The notes under the pieces: model-generated
The model's database searches: none
The model's input: the letters and a program-made list of their open reading frames with translations, nothing else
Told to the model about the DNA's origin: nothing
Program-made: the position numbers and the translations under genes
Source: Thermosynechococcaceae cyanobacterium MS004
Lineage (GTDB): Bacteria; Cyanobacteriota; Cyanobacteriia; Thermosynechococcales; Thermosynechococcaceae
NCBI GenBank assembly: GCA_022402525.1
Contig: JAKRSB010000115.1
Location: 62,001-126,000 of the forward strand
Direction of reading: 5' to 3'
DNA length: 64,000 nucleotides
Part shown: positions 37,539-46,303 of the stretch, one piece after another
Layout: every line of letters begins with the position of its first letter
Numbering within the stretch: the stretch's first letter is position 1

Positions 37539-37978
37539 TAGACGGACAACATCCACCTAATAAAGCTATAGAGGCGATATATATGGATAGCAGCATATCT
37601 ATGTCGTCTAATCTGGCATATAGACGGATAGTTGTCCATCTATAGAACCCATTTGACATCTTTTCTTGCAATGAAAGGGTTTCAGGAAGACCGTTTTAAT
37701 CAGCCTAGCAACAACAAGGGTTCAGGACGCTGGAAAATCATGAGCAATGAGTGCCAGAATCATGAAACCCAGATGGGGATTAGGCTCGTAAATAGGGCAA
37801 TAGATCTCAAATGGGTTCTATATCTCTCTTTTAGTCATTTGGGCGGATAGCATCCACCCATATACCTGTTTTAGTCGTTTAAACGGACGAATCCAACCAT
37901 AACCTCATTTCCAGTATAGAGGCGGGCAGGTATACGCTTATGTCTCTATTTTGACTGTTTCGGCGGATAATGTCAGTG
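37539..37978 (+). repeat. Array of degenerate hairpin repeats, about 40-bp spacing
   Basis: Two clusters of short imperfect hairpins flank a non-repeated stretch. The best are TAGACGGACAACATCCACCTA (37539-37559; the pairing halves are TAG and CTA), TATAGA-C-GGA / TCC-A-TCTATA (37619-37644) and GGG-C-GGAT / ATCC-A-CCC (37841-37859). They share the order CGGAYA-N-TCCA with an unpaired C opposite A at the same place in the stem. Weaker units follow about every 40 bp (centres near 37890, 37929 and 37970), preceded by TTTTAGTCGTTT-like spacers. They lie between the kinase start and the integrase remnant. Confidence 0.55.
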
Positions 37979-38040
37979 TTTTTCATATGTCGGTTCCATT
38001 AATTCTTTTTATCATTAATGTCAACATCTTTGTATTTCTT
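37645..38040. other. Gap between kinase and integrase remnants
   Basis: About 400 bp without a coding region. It contains the second cluster of hairpin repeats and is AT-rich. If the integron reading is right, this is where the attI site and the cassette promoter would have been. Confidence 0.4.
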
Positions 38041-38400
38041 TGAGTTTTAACAGGGTTGAGCAGCCCAAAAAGATTTTGGATCAGTTGCGTGATGTCCTTT
38101 GCCTTAAGTATTATTCTTGCCGCACTGAACGATCCTATGTGGACTGGGTTTATTGCTCTATTGTGTTCCACAATCAACGCCATCCTAAAGACATCGGTGC
38201 GTCTGAAATTGAGTCTTTTTGACTTGTTTTGCTGCCCAAAGCAAGGTTGCGGCGTCTACTCAAAATCAAGCCCTTAGCGCTTTAGTCTTTCTCTACCGTC
38301 ATGTTCTGCGCCAAGCGATCGGTGGTCAAATTGAGGCTGTTCGTGCAAAGCAGTCTCGATATTTGACTGTTAGCCAAGCCCAAGCCCTGATGTCGAAAAC
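38041..38400 (+). pseudogene. Integron-type integrase (IntI-like), N-terminal remnant
   Basis: The frame at 38043 reads ILDQLRDVLCLKYYSCRTERSYVDWVY, then FHNQRHPKDIGASEIESF; the other frame continues KVAASTQNQALSALVFLYRHVL and VRAKQSRYLTVSQAQAL. Together they match the N-terminal SAM-like core-binding domain of IntI integrases almost block by block. The frames are joined across a T-tract at about 38215-38219 that has five T where six are needed, so a one-base deletion broke the gene. The whole catalytic domain (R-H-R-Y) is missing. The remnant runs into the tail of an unrelated gene. Confidence 0.82.
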
Positions 38401-38804
38401 CCAAACTCAGGAACAGTCAGAACCAAAAATTACAGCGATAATACGATTGATAGAGACAATCATGATTGATAGAGACAATCATGATTTACAAATTCCCTCA
38501 GCTCAGTCGAGAGGAGATAGAGCGAATGTTTGGACTTAGTGAGCTTAGACAGACCAAGGTTTATCAAGAAGCATTGCAAGAAGGCAGACAGGAAGGTAGA
38601 CAGGAAGGCAGACAAGAAGGGGAACAGGTCGGTGAGGCACGGCTTATCCTTCGTCTTCTGACCCGACGGTTTGGTGCAATCTCTCCTGACCTCAGTGAAC
38701 AGGTTCAGGCTCTATCACTGTCGCAACTCGAATCTTTGGGTGAAGCACTACTCGACTTTTCTCACCCTTCAGATTTACAGGAATGGTTCCGCTCCCAAGC
38801 CTAG
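38400..38804 (+). pseudogene. Rpn family / DUF4351 protein, C-terminal fragment
   Basis: The tail encodes IIRLIETIM then IYKFPQLSREEIERMFGLSELRQTKVYQEALQEG, a run of RQEG repeats, and LILRLLTRRFGAISPDLSEQVQALSLSQLESLGEALLDF, which is the DUF4351 tail found behind PD-(D/E)xK Rpn (recombination-promoting nuclease/transposase) domains in cyanobacteria. The nuclease domain of about 200 residues is gone. A 19-bp stretch (GATTGATAGAGACAATCAT) is duplicated at 38445-38481 and shifts the frame between RLIETIM and IYKFPQ. It follows the integrase remnant without a gap. Confidence 0.78.
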
Positions 38805-38818
38805 CCTAGACGTCATCT

Positions 38819-39258
38819 TCAGCAATGGTCGCTTGGGTTGAGGCACGAAACCCAATACCTAACTGATGGAGTACCGCAGAACCAAAATAACGGGCGGCAC
38901 CCATTTTTTGGCTGGCCACGCATCATCGGCGATCGCATTTATGCATCCCTCAGAATGTTGCTTTGTAGGCGATCGCTTTTGTAAGTGATGCAGCCATCCA
39001 CTGGAGATTGCTCTGGCGGTCTTTGCCGGAAGGGAATTCAGATGCTTCGATTACCATCTGGTGCGGCTACAATCTGGTGCGGCATGGCTTGGTGGGGGTA
39101 CCGAAAGATTGGGAGTATTCCAGTTTTCACAAGTCTGGGCGCGAAGGGAAGTATGGCGTGATGTGGGGGGCGGATACTTCGCTTGAATTTGAGGATGGCC
39201 CTGAGCGATTTGTTGTAGGGTATGGGTTTCGTGCCTCAACCCAACCTAGCATTACTGA
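38819..39258 (+). mobile_element. REP/RAYT remnant, copy 2 (complete ends)
   Basis: A 440-bp element with inverted ends of about 36 bp; the inner 22 bp (38833-38854 and 39223-39244) are perfect and contain GGGTTGAGGCACGAAACCC, itself a hairpin (GGGTT/AACCC). Between them a frame reads IWCGYNLVRHGLVGVPKDWEYSSFHKSGREGKYGVMWG, the conserved end of Y1 REP-associated transposases (compare YNPVKHGLV..DWEYSSFH). The catalytic part is missing, so it can only move in trans if at all. This GGGTTTCGTGCCTCAACCC type of repeat is common in cyanobacterial genomes. Confidence 0.78.
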
Positions 39259-39301
39259 GAAGATTTACGATTGCCTTTGCCTTGAAGTTCTAAACGCCAC
39301 C

Positions 39302-39628
39302 TTATAGATCCTCTATATCATGTAGCGTCAACGCTGTTTGGGCACTGTGGCGAACATACAATGCATAAACTGTGTTATCTCGAATCGCAAAAAGCACTCG
39401 ATACACATTCTTGGCTTTTCCATAAAGAAGTTGACGTACTTCTTCTGGAAAAATCTCATGTTCGACTGCTAATGAACAACGTTGAGGCTTCTCTTGGAGA
39501 GTGGCTATAGTATTCATTAATCCTCGAAACCAGCGATCGGCAAACTCAGGATTACGCTCTCGGTACCAGCGATAGGCTTGTTCAATCTGAGCTTCTGCCA
39601 TTGGGGTAATTTCAACCTGAAATGTCAT
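39302..39628 (-). CDS. RelE/ParE superfamily toxin
   Basis: A 108-residue basic protein: FQVEITPMAEAQIEQAYRWYRERNPEFADRWFRGLMNTIATLQEKPQRCSLA, then VRQLLYGKAKNVYRVLFAIRDNTVYALYVRHSAQ. This is the ParE/RelE plasmid-stabilisation toxin fold: two helices, then a four-stranded sheet ending in VRH. ParE members inhibit gyrase and RelE members cut mRNA on the ribosome; which applies here is not clear. ATG 39628 is used. Its start overlaps the end of the antitoxin gene by 17 bp, typical of translational coupling. Confidence 0.85.
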   Translation of the reverse strand: MTFQVEITPMAEAQIEQAYRWYRERNPEFADRWFRGLMNTIATLQEKPQRCSLAVEHEIFPEEVRQLLYGKAKNVYRVLFAIRDNTVYALYVRHSAQTALTLHDIEDL

Positions 39629-39875
39629 ACTTTTGCTGCATTTCTTGAACGAAATCCCCAATCGGGCGAGTTTGACCAGAGTTTAGTTCTTCAAAGCCTT
39701 GCTGAATCCCCTCAATTGTCTCCAACTGATCTATAAGTTGGCGTAGTTTGGCAGAATTGATTTTGCCAGGATCGAGAAAGGTGACGAGAACTTGGGAGCG
39801 ATCGCTAACATCCTGCGGTAGCTCGGTGAAGCGGATTTGCCCATCCTGATAAATGCCTTCGATGGTTTTTAGCAT
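39612..39875 (-). CDS. Antitoxin of the ParE-type pair
   Basis: An 87-residue protein directly upstream of the toxin. The N-terminus LKTIEGIYQDGQIRFTELPQDVSDRSQVLVTFLD resembles the AbrB-like/DUF-type DNA-binding half of cyanobacterial antitoxins, and the acidic helical C-terminus (EGIQQGFEELNSGQTRPIGDFVQEMQQKY) would wrap the toxin. I chose ATG 39875 because homologous sequence starts there; an upstream in-frame start at 39914 is possible. It most likely autoregulates the operon. Confidence 0.75.
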   Translation of the reverse strand: MLKTIEGIYQDGQIRFTELPQDVSDRSQVLVTFLDPGKINSAKLRQLIDQLETIEGIQQGFEELNSGQTRPIGDFVQEMQQKYDISG

Positions 39876-39981
39876 AAGTTGCTGTTTGGTTGGTTTCCCC
39901 TTCAATTCTATCAACTAACTTCAAGGGGCTGGATCTGTAATTCCCGCCTGCTCAAAAGCTTTGCGACGCGACAAGCACTAG

Positions 39982-40253
39982 GATGATAGCTTGGGTTGAG
40001 GTACGAAACCCAACACCTAATCGATAGAGTACCGCAGAATCAAAATAACGGGCGGCACCTATTTTTTTACGCTGGTCACGCATCATCGGCGATCGCATTT
40101 GTACGACCCTCAGAATGTTGCTTGGCTGAGTGCCTGACTGAGTGCTTGAGCATCTACCCTGCATTTGGACTGTGCCGGAAGGAGATTCAGATGATTCAAT
40201 TACAATTCGGTGCGGTATAGTCTTCGTTCCTCAGCCCCGCCTGCCGTTACTGA
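39982..40253 (+). mobile_element. REP/RAYT remnant, copy 3 (internally deleted)
   Basis: The left end is a REP hairpin differing from copy 2 by one base (GGGTTGAGGTACGAAACCC at 39993-40011). The right end (CTTCGTTCCTCAGCCCCGCCTGCCGTTACTGA) is a diverged REP in inverted orientation. The inside keeps only AATAACGGGCGGCACC, the GGCGATCGCATTTGTACGA block and GAAGGAGATTCAGATGATT; the transposase-coding part is deleted. Confidence 0.7.
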
Positions 40254-40436
40254 AAACACCCCCGCTACCATTACGAGTCATTTAGAAGTGGCTGACATGA
40301 CCCTTTGCTGGAATATTGATGCAAAAGGTCTAGTGGAGATATCCCCATAACGAGATGAGACTGTACTTGTAGAGAGCATTGGTCTTTGAAACAGCGGTGC
40401 AAAAAATCAGAGAGTAAATAGGGGAAAATAACAAGA

Positions 40437-41789
40437 ATGCAAAATCAATCGCCACAAATTGATACCCCACCCTCTCCCGCAGACCTCCCCTTACCGCCGG
40501 GCAGCTTTGGTCTGCCCATTTTGGGCGAAACCCTTGGCTTCTTGCTAGACCCGCAGTTTGCCAATAAGCGGCAGGTAAAGTACGGCAATATCTTTAAGAC
40601 GCACCTCATTGGACGCCGCACCGTTGTCATGATGGGGCCAGAGGCCAATCGCTGTATCCTCTCCACCCACATGACGCATTTTTCTTGGCGAGAAGGCTGG
40701 CCCAATACCTTCCGCGAACTCCTCGGCGAATCCCTCTTTCTGCAAGAAGGGGAACAGCATCGTCGCAACCGCAAGCTTCTAATGCCTGCTTTTCATGGCA
40801 AGGCGCTAGAAAGCTACTTTGATGTCATGACCTAAGTCAGCCATCAGTACCTCACCCGATGGACAGAACTCGCTACCTTTGCCTGGTTTGGAGAGCTGAA
40901 AAAGCTAACCTTTGAAATTGCCAGCTTGCTGCTGCTGGGCAGCAGCGCAGCGGGGGAACAGACAGCACAGCTTTCCCAGGACTTTACTGCCCTAACCAAT
41001 GGACTGTTTGCCGTCCCGATCCGCTGGCCCTGGACAACCTACGGCAAAGCTCTCAAGGCGCGCGATCGCCTCCTTGACCACATCAGTCAAGTCATTCAAG
41101 ACCGCATCGCCCACCCTGGTGCAGACGCCCTCAGTCTGCTGGTGCAAAGCATTGATGAAGATGGCGATCGCCTCAGTCTAGAAGAAATCAAAGTGCAGGC
41201 TCTACTCATGCTTTTTGCAGGGCACGAAACCACCACCTCCATGCTGAGTTCTCTAGTCATGGTGCTGGCGCAGCATCCAGAGGTTTTAGCCAAAGCAAGA
41301 CAAGAACAGCTTGAGCTGGCCCAGACGGGAGCGCTCTCCCTCAGCCAGCTCAAGCAGATGCCTTACCTAGAGCAAATCCTTAAGGAAGTGGAGCGACTAT
41401 TTCCGCCCGTCGGCGGAGGATTTCGAGGGGTGGTCAAAGCGCTCTCGTTTAACGGCTATCAAGTACCAGCGGGCTGGCAGGCGCTATACCGCATTGATGC
41501 AGCCCACAAGGATGAGCGCTGCTTTAGCAATCCTGCCACCTTTGACCCCGACCGCTTTAGCCCAGAGCGCGCTGAGCAAAAGCGCTTTGAATTTAGCCTC
41601 GTGGGATTTGGGGGAGGGCCGCGCATTTGTCTGGGTCTTGCCTTCGCCCAGATGGAAATGAAGATTGTGGCGGCACTGCTGCTGCGAAAGCACCGCTGGG
41701 AACTTTTACCCCAACAAGACCTCTCCCTGTCAGCTATCCCTACCCTGCACCCCAAGTCAGGACTCCGGGTTAGGTTTGGCGATTTGTAA
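40437..41789 (+). pseudogene. Cytochrome P450 (CYP120-like) with in-frame stop
   Basis: A 451-codon frame interrupted by a single TAA at 40833-40835. Both halves fit CYP120: PPGSFGLPILGETLGFL and HRRNRKLLMPAFH before the stop; the I-helix AGHETTTS, the ExxR motif EVERLFPP, PPVGGGFRG and the haem loop FGGGPRICLG after it. CYP120A1 of Synechocystis hydroxylates retinoic acid. The frame is the same on both sides and nothing else is lost, so one substitution (for example AAA or CAA to TAA) explains it. It may be a recent pseudogene, or a sequencing error. ATG 40437 is the family start. Confidence 0.85.
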
Positions 41790-41870
41790 GCTTGAGGATT
41801 TGTAAGCTTGAGGATTTGTAGGGGTTTATGCCTTTATTGATGCTCTGTATTGATTCTCTGTGTATACCCT

Positions 41871-43097
41871 TTATTTGAGCAGATGGGAGAGAAATCCAAC
41901 GCTAGCTCCCCCCAGCAAGAGCCAGGTAGCGTTGACCTTAAATCGAAAGGCCGCAATGATGCTCACGATCGCCACAGCAAGGGTTAAGGCATCAACCAGA
42001 GCGGACTGAGCAATCGTCCAGGTTACGCCTGCCATGAGTCCCAAGGATGCGGCATTGACCCCGTCCAAAAAACCGCGCACCCAGGGGGATTGCTTCAGTT
42101 TAGGCACCCAAGGGGTAACGGCCCACACCAGCAAAAATGCGGGTAAAAAAATGCCGATGGTGCCCGCGATCGCGCCCCCATGACCCGCGACGAGGTAGCC
42201 GATAAAGGTGGCCGTGGTGAATACAGGCCCCGGCGTAAACTGCCCGATCGCGATCGCATCCAGGAGCTGCTGGGAGGTGAGCCACTGATTTTGCTCCACC
42301 AAGTCGCGCTGGAGAAATGCCAGCAACACGTAGCCGCTGCCGTAGAGGACGCTGCCAATTTTGAGAAACGCCAAAAAAACAGCCATTCCGCTTGCGGAGG
42401 CTATCTCTGGGCTTGCGCCACTTTGAGCCAGCACTTCAGAAACAGGCAGGAGCAGCACGCCTTGGGCGGCTCCTTGACGATGCCAGTTTTTAATCAGCAT
42501 CACAGCCGTCCCCAAGAGCAGCAAAAGCAAAACTTCATTGAACCCCGATAAATAGGCAATGACCGCCAATATTCCGGCGATCGCCGTGGGGAAATCCTTG
42601 AGCGCTTTTTTGCCCAACCCCCACACCGCCTGGAGCACAATCGCGATAATGACGGGCTTCAGCCCGTAGAGCAGCCACTGGACCTGCGGAATGGTTTGAA
42701 AGCGCTGATAAAAAATCGCCAGCGTCCAGACAATCCCCATCGCGGGCAAAATAAAGCAGCTTCCGGCAATCAGCAAGCCACGCCAGCCCGCGCGCGCATA
42801 GCCGATATGAATTGCTAGCTCGGTGGAGTTAGGGCCAGGAATGAGATTGGTAACACCAATCAAGTCCAGCAGATCTTCCCGGCTAAACCACCGCCGCCGC
42901 TCGACAACCTCTTCATCCATCATGGCAATATGAGCCGCCGGCCCCCCAAAGGCCAAGACTCCTAAGCGCAAGAAAACAGAGGCTAGCTCCCCTAGACGCT
43001 GCCGCTGCTGCCCCGCAGACAATGAGCTGTAGGAGGTTTGCTCCTGCGGATTGGACTCAGGCTCTGGTGTCACAGATCGCTTTTCCCAAGATTGCAC
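41871..43097 (-). CDS. chrA: Chromate transporter family (ChrA, two-domain)
   Basis: A 408-residue membrane protein with two homologous CHR halves. The first contains FLRLGVLAFGGPAAHIAMMDEEVVERRRW and the conserved NLIPGPNSTELAIHIG; the second contains FLKIGSVLYGSGYVLLAFLQRDLV and IGQFTPGPVFTTATFIGY. About ten hydrophobic helices are visible. Long-chain CHR proteins export chromate, but in cyanobacteria the physiological substrate may be another oxyanion. Start GTG 43097 is used; GTG 43073 is an alternative and would remove eight residues only. Confidence 0.9.
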   Translation of the reverse strand: MQSWEKRSVTPEPESNPQEQTSYSSLSAGQQRQRLGELASVFLRLGVLAFGGPAAHIAMMDEEVVERRRWFSREDLLDLIGVTNLIPGPNSTELAIHIGYARAGWRGLLIAGSCFILPAMGIVWTLAIFYQRFQTIPQVQWLLYGLKPVIIAIVLQAVWGLGKKALKDFPTAIAGILAVIAYLSGFNEVLLLLLLGTAVMLIKNWHRQGAAQGVLLLPVSEVLAQSGASPEIASASGMAVFLAFLKIGSVLYGSGYVLLAFLQRDLVEQNQWLTSQQLLDAIAIGQFTPGPVFTTATFIGYLVAGHGGAIAGTIGIFLPAFLLVWAVTPWVPKLKQSPWVRGFLDGVNAASLGLMAGVTWTIAQSALVDALTLAVAIVSIIAAFRFKVNATWLLLGGASVGFLSHLLK

Positions 43098-43191
43098 AAG
43101 GTCAGTGAGTCTAGCTATTGAGCCTAACTATTGAGTCCAAATATATAGATATTCGATAACGAAAGTCTATTGTGCTGTAGGCCAATAAAAA

Positions 43192-43226
43192 TTGAGCCTG
43201 AGCTTTTCATAAAAGCTCAGGCTCAA
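43192..43226 (-). terminator. Perfect 16-bp hairpin terminator of the Deg protease gene
   Basis: TTGAGCCTGAGCTTTT and AAAAGCTCAGGCTCAA pair without mismatch around CAT. On the minus strand it is followed by TTTTT, 62 bp after the Deg/HtrA stop. Confidence 0.88.
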
Positions 43227-43287
43227 GCGTTCAAGTTAGTCCAAGGATGGGATTTCAAGCGCTCCAGAATGGATGGGGCGCTTGATG

Positions 43288-44487
43288 CTAGCGCCTGTTT
43301 TGCGTGACCTGGGCAGGAATCGGTTCTGGTCTAACCGCAAGGTTCACCACTTGTCCACTCCGCCTGACTTCCATCCGGAGGGACTGTCCTTCCGTCGTGT
43401 TTTCAACGGCTTGCTGCACCTGGCTTGCTTTCGTGATGGTTTGCCCCTCAATTTTCTTGATCACATCGCCCGATCTCATGCCAACCCTAGCGGCTGGAGA
43501 GTTGGGCAAGACTTCGTAGACCAAGACCCCCGTATCATCCTGGACTTGAAACGTTGCGCTCCGGTCTGCATTGATGCGCTGCCTTAGCTCTGGCGAAAGA
43601 TTGGTCATCCGAATGCCTAAAAAGGGATGGTTGACTTTGCCTGTCGCAATGAGCTGATTGGCAATCCGCTGCGCCGTTTTAATGGGTATTGCAAACCCTA
43701 GTCCCTGGGCACCGCCACCAATGATGGCGGTGTTCATGCCGATGACTTGGCCGTACTGATTCAAAAGCGGCCCGCCGGAGTTGCCAGGGTTAATGGCGGC
43801 ATCGGTCTGGATAAAGCCCACCCGCTTGTCTGGGACGCCCACATCCCCACTGGTGCGCCCCGTGGCGCTGATGATCCCAGCGGTTACGGTATTGTCCAGC
43901 CCCAAAGGATTACCGATCGCGATCGCCCATTCTCCAGGGCGCAGCTGGTCAGAATCGCCGGTCTGCACCACGGGGAGGCTATTGCCCTGAATCTTAATCA
44001 CGGCTACATCGGTCAGGCTATCTTGGCCGAGTACCCTTCCCTGAAGCGATCGCCCATCCTTGAGCAGCACCGTCACCGTATCGGCACCATCCACCACATG
44101 GGCATTGGTCAGAATCAGCCCATCATTACTGATCAAAAATCCTGACCCCGTCCCGCGCACCACGCGAGTTTGGCTTTGCGGCAGATCCCCACCAAAAAAT
44201 TGCCGAAAAAACGGATCGTTAAAGATCGCAGGGCGCTGAGTTCTGACCGTGCGTGAGGCATCAATTCTGACCACGGCAGGCCCAACTTTTTCCACCGCCC
44301 TGGCGATAAAGTTCACATCTCCCGAAGGGATCGGTGCGGCCAGTTGCGCAACGCTTGCCTGGGGTGCAAGGGGCTGTCCCTGGATGAACTGTGTCCCTAC
44401 TAAGGTCGCAAGAGAACCCACCAAGAGTACAGACAAATAGCTTGCTGATTTTTGAGTCGACTTCTGGATGGACGCTTTGGGTTTCAT
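43288..44487 (-). CDS. Deg/HtrA family serine protease (trypsin-like plus PDZ)
   Basis: A 399-residue protease. A signal anchor (about 15-35) is followed by the trypsin-like domain with the triad H130 (TNAHVV), D160 (LTDVAVIK) and S237 (NPGNSGGP), and by one PDZ domain (about 285-385, containing [17 protein letters not shown]). One PDZ and the sequence around the active site resemble HhoA/HhoB/HtrA of Synechocystis, which degrade misfolded proteins in the periplasm or thylakoid lumen. Which of the three it is cannot be decided here. ATG 44487 is the start. Confidence 0.94.
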   Translation of the reverse strand: MKPKASIQKSTQKSASYLSVLLVGSLATLVGTQFIQGQPLAPQASVAQLAAPIPSGDVNFIARAVEKVGPAVVRIDASRTVRTQRPAIFNDPFFRQFFGGDLPQSQTRVVRGTGSGFLISNDGLILTNAHVVDGADTVTVLLKDGRSLQGRVLGQDSLTDVAVIKIQGNSLPVVQTGDSDQLRPGEWAIAIGNPLGLDNTVTAGIISATGRTSGDVGVPDKRVGFIQTDAAINPGNSGGPLLNQYGQVIGMNTAIIGGGAQGLGFAIPIKTAQRIANQLIATGKVNHPFLGIRMTNLSPELRQRINADRSATFQVQDDTGVLVYEVLPNSPAARVGMRSGDVIKKIEGQTITKASQVQQAVENTTEGQSLRMEVRRSGQVVNLAVRPEPIPAQVTQNRR

Positions 44488-44845
44488 AGGTTTATCAATA
44501 TCAATCGAGTTAAGGTAGGTCTTAGATCAGGTGGGTCTATGGAACGGTAGAAGCCACAAGAAAAGCGCCGGAATTCAAAGAGCGTTTATGGCTGAGCTGT
44601 TTCTATTTTAGATCTGTCAATCAGAAGGCATTGAAGTCTAGGTTCAGAAACTAGGTTCTGAAACTAGCTTCTGAAATTAGAGACTCTGATTCCAGCACTG
44701 ATATCGAAAGCAACCCATGCCGGAAGCCTTCTTTTTGATACGTAAAAACCCTGTGCCTAATGGTTTCTATGCTTGACGGAGTAAGGTCACAATAGGTTTC
44801 CTCATTGCGTTTAAGGACATCTCTGCATCGTGAGGCTATGGCGTT
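44488..44845. other. Divergent intergenic region deg / recQ-like
   Basis: A 358-bp spacer without gene. It contains a 15-bp repeat of AGGTTCTGAAACTAG type (44638-44684) and AT-rich parts suitable for promoters of both genes. Confidence 0.45.
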
Positions 44846-46303
44846 GTGAGCATAATTGAGCAGCGTGAGGCATTCAGGGCTCTTAAAACCTTTTGGGGCT
44901 ATGACCAGTTCCGTCCCTTACAGGGTGAGATTGTACAGGCCACTCTGAGCCGCCAAGATGTATTAGCCATTCTGCCAACCGGTGCCGGAAAATCTTTGTG
45001 TTTTCAACTTCCGGCGCTGCTCCAAGATGGGCTGTCTTTGGTTTTATCTCCCCTCGTTGCGCTCATGGAAAACCAGGTGGCGGCACTCCAAGCTAAGAAT
45101 ATTGCCGCCAATCTCTTTCATGGAGAGCGATCGCGGGAGCAACGGCAGCAGGTGCTCACTCAGCTTGCTCAGGGACAGCTTAAGCTTCTGTATTTGTCTC
45201 CAGAGTCGCTATTGACTCCAGCCATTTGGAGTCGGCTGAGCCAGCTTTCTAAAGCTGCGCCAGGAATCCAGTCCATTACCCTAGATGAAGCGCACTGCAT
45301 TACCCAATGGGGCAATAGCTTTCGCCCCATTTACCGCCGTCTAGGTGCCGTCAGACCTGCGCTCCAGAGCGATTCAGCAAACTCCCTAGCTGCATCAATT
45401 CCCATTGCGGCTTTTACCGCCACCGCAGATGCAGCGACCCAGCGAGATATTCAGGCTGTGCTGGGTCTCCAGAATCCCCAGGTGTTTCGAGCCAGCCCCT
45501 ATCGCAAAAACTTGAGCCTCAACCTTCAGCGGGTTTGGAGTCCAGCCTCCCGTCGTCAGGGGTTGCGGTCTTTTATTGTTGCCCAGGGCCGCAAGGCAGG
45601 GCTGGTCTATACTCGCAGCCGTCGGGAGAGTGAGCAGTTAGCTCAGTGGCTGACCCAAGCAGGCCATAAAACCGACGCCTACCATGCGGGGCTCTCTCCA
45701 GAGCAGCGACGGCGGATTGAAGCACAGTGGCTGTCTGGCCAGACGCCTTTTGTGATCTGTACTTCAGCCTTTGGGATGGGCGTTGATAAGCCGGATGTGC
45801 GGTGGATCTGTCATTTTCATGCCCCCGCAACCTTAGCAGAATATTTACAGGAAATTGGCCGGGCGGGGCGAGATGGGCGGCCCGCACAAACTCTCTTGCT
45901 GGCCAGCGAACCCACCGGATGGCTTGATCCCCACGATCGCGATCGCCAAGCGGCCTTTGATCAGAAAGTCCAGTCCCAGGTGCAGCTTGCCCAAAAGCTA
46001 ATCGCCCAGATCCCCGCACAAGGGAAACTGAGCGATCTTCTGCAACAGGAGCCCCAAGCAGAGCTGGCTCTGGCAATTTTGCATCAGCAGCAGCGCCTCG
46101 TCTGGACAGATCCTTTTCACTACTGTCTAAAAGATGCACCAGACCCGTCGGACAAGATCCCTTCAGCACCCCAGGACTTGATGCGGGACTATCTCAATAC
46201 CCGGCACTGTCGCTGGCAGTTTTTGCTAAGGGCCTTTGGCTTTGACCGCGAAGCCCAAGGCTCCATCTGTGGACACTGCGATCGCTGTCAGTCTAGGCGC
46301 TAA
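44846..46303 (+). CDS. RecQ-family ATP-dependent DNA helicase
   Basis: A 485-residue SF2 helicase. The RecQ motif 0 FWGYDQFRPLQGEIV, Walker A LPTGAGKS (43-50), DEAH (147-150), TATADAA, and motif VI IGRAGRDGR are intact. The C-terminal zinc region (HCRWQFLLRAFGF...CGHCDRC) is present, but the winged-helix and HRDC domains of long RecQ are absent. Proteins of this size unwind forked or four-way DNA in recombination repair. The GTG start 44846 begins just before the conserved motif 0. Its last 4 bp overlap the end of the convergent anti-sigma gene. Confidence 0.93.
   Translation: MSIIEQREAFRALKTFWGYDQFRPLQGEIVQATLSRQDVLAILPTGAGKSLCFQLPALLQDGLSLVLSPLVALMENQVAALQAKNIAANLFHGERSREQRQQVLTQLAQGQLKLLYLSPESLLTPAIWSRLSQLSKAAPGIQSITLDEAHCITQWGNSFRPIYRRLGAVRPALQSDSANSLAASIPIAAFTATADAATQRDIQAVLGLQNPQVFRASPYRKNLSLNLQRVWSPASRRQGLRSFIVAQGRKAGLVYTRSRRESEQLAQWLTQAGHKTDAYHAGLSPEQRRRIEAQWLSGQTPFVICTSAFGMGVDKPDVRWICHFHAPATLAEYLQEIGRAGRDGRPAQTLLLASEPTGWLDPHDRDRQAAFDQKVQSQVQLAQKLIAQIPAQGKLSDLLQQEPQAELALAILHQQQRLVWTDPFHYCLKDAPDPSDKIPSAPQDLMRDYLNTRHCRWQFLLRAFGFDREAQGSICGHCDRCQSRR

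Noticed and set aside
39008-39307. Open reading frame of 99 codons inside REP copy 2
   Set aside because: It is the decayed 3' end of a REP-associated transposase followed by read-through of the REP hairpin, not an intact gene.
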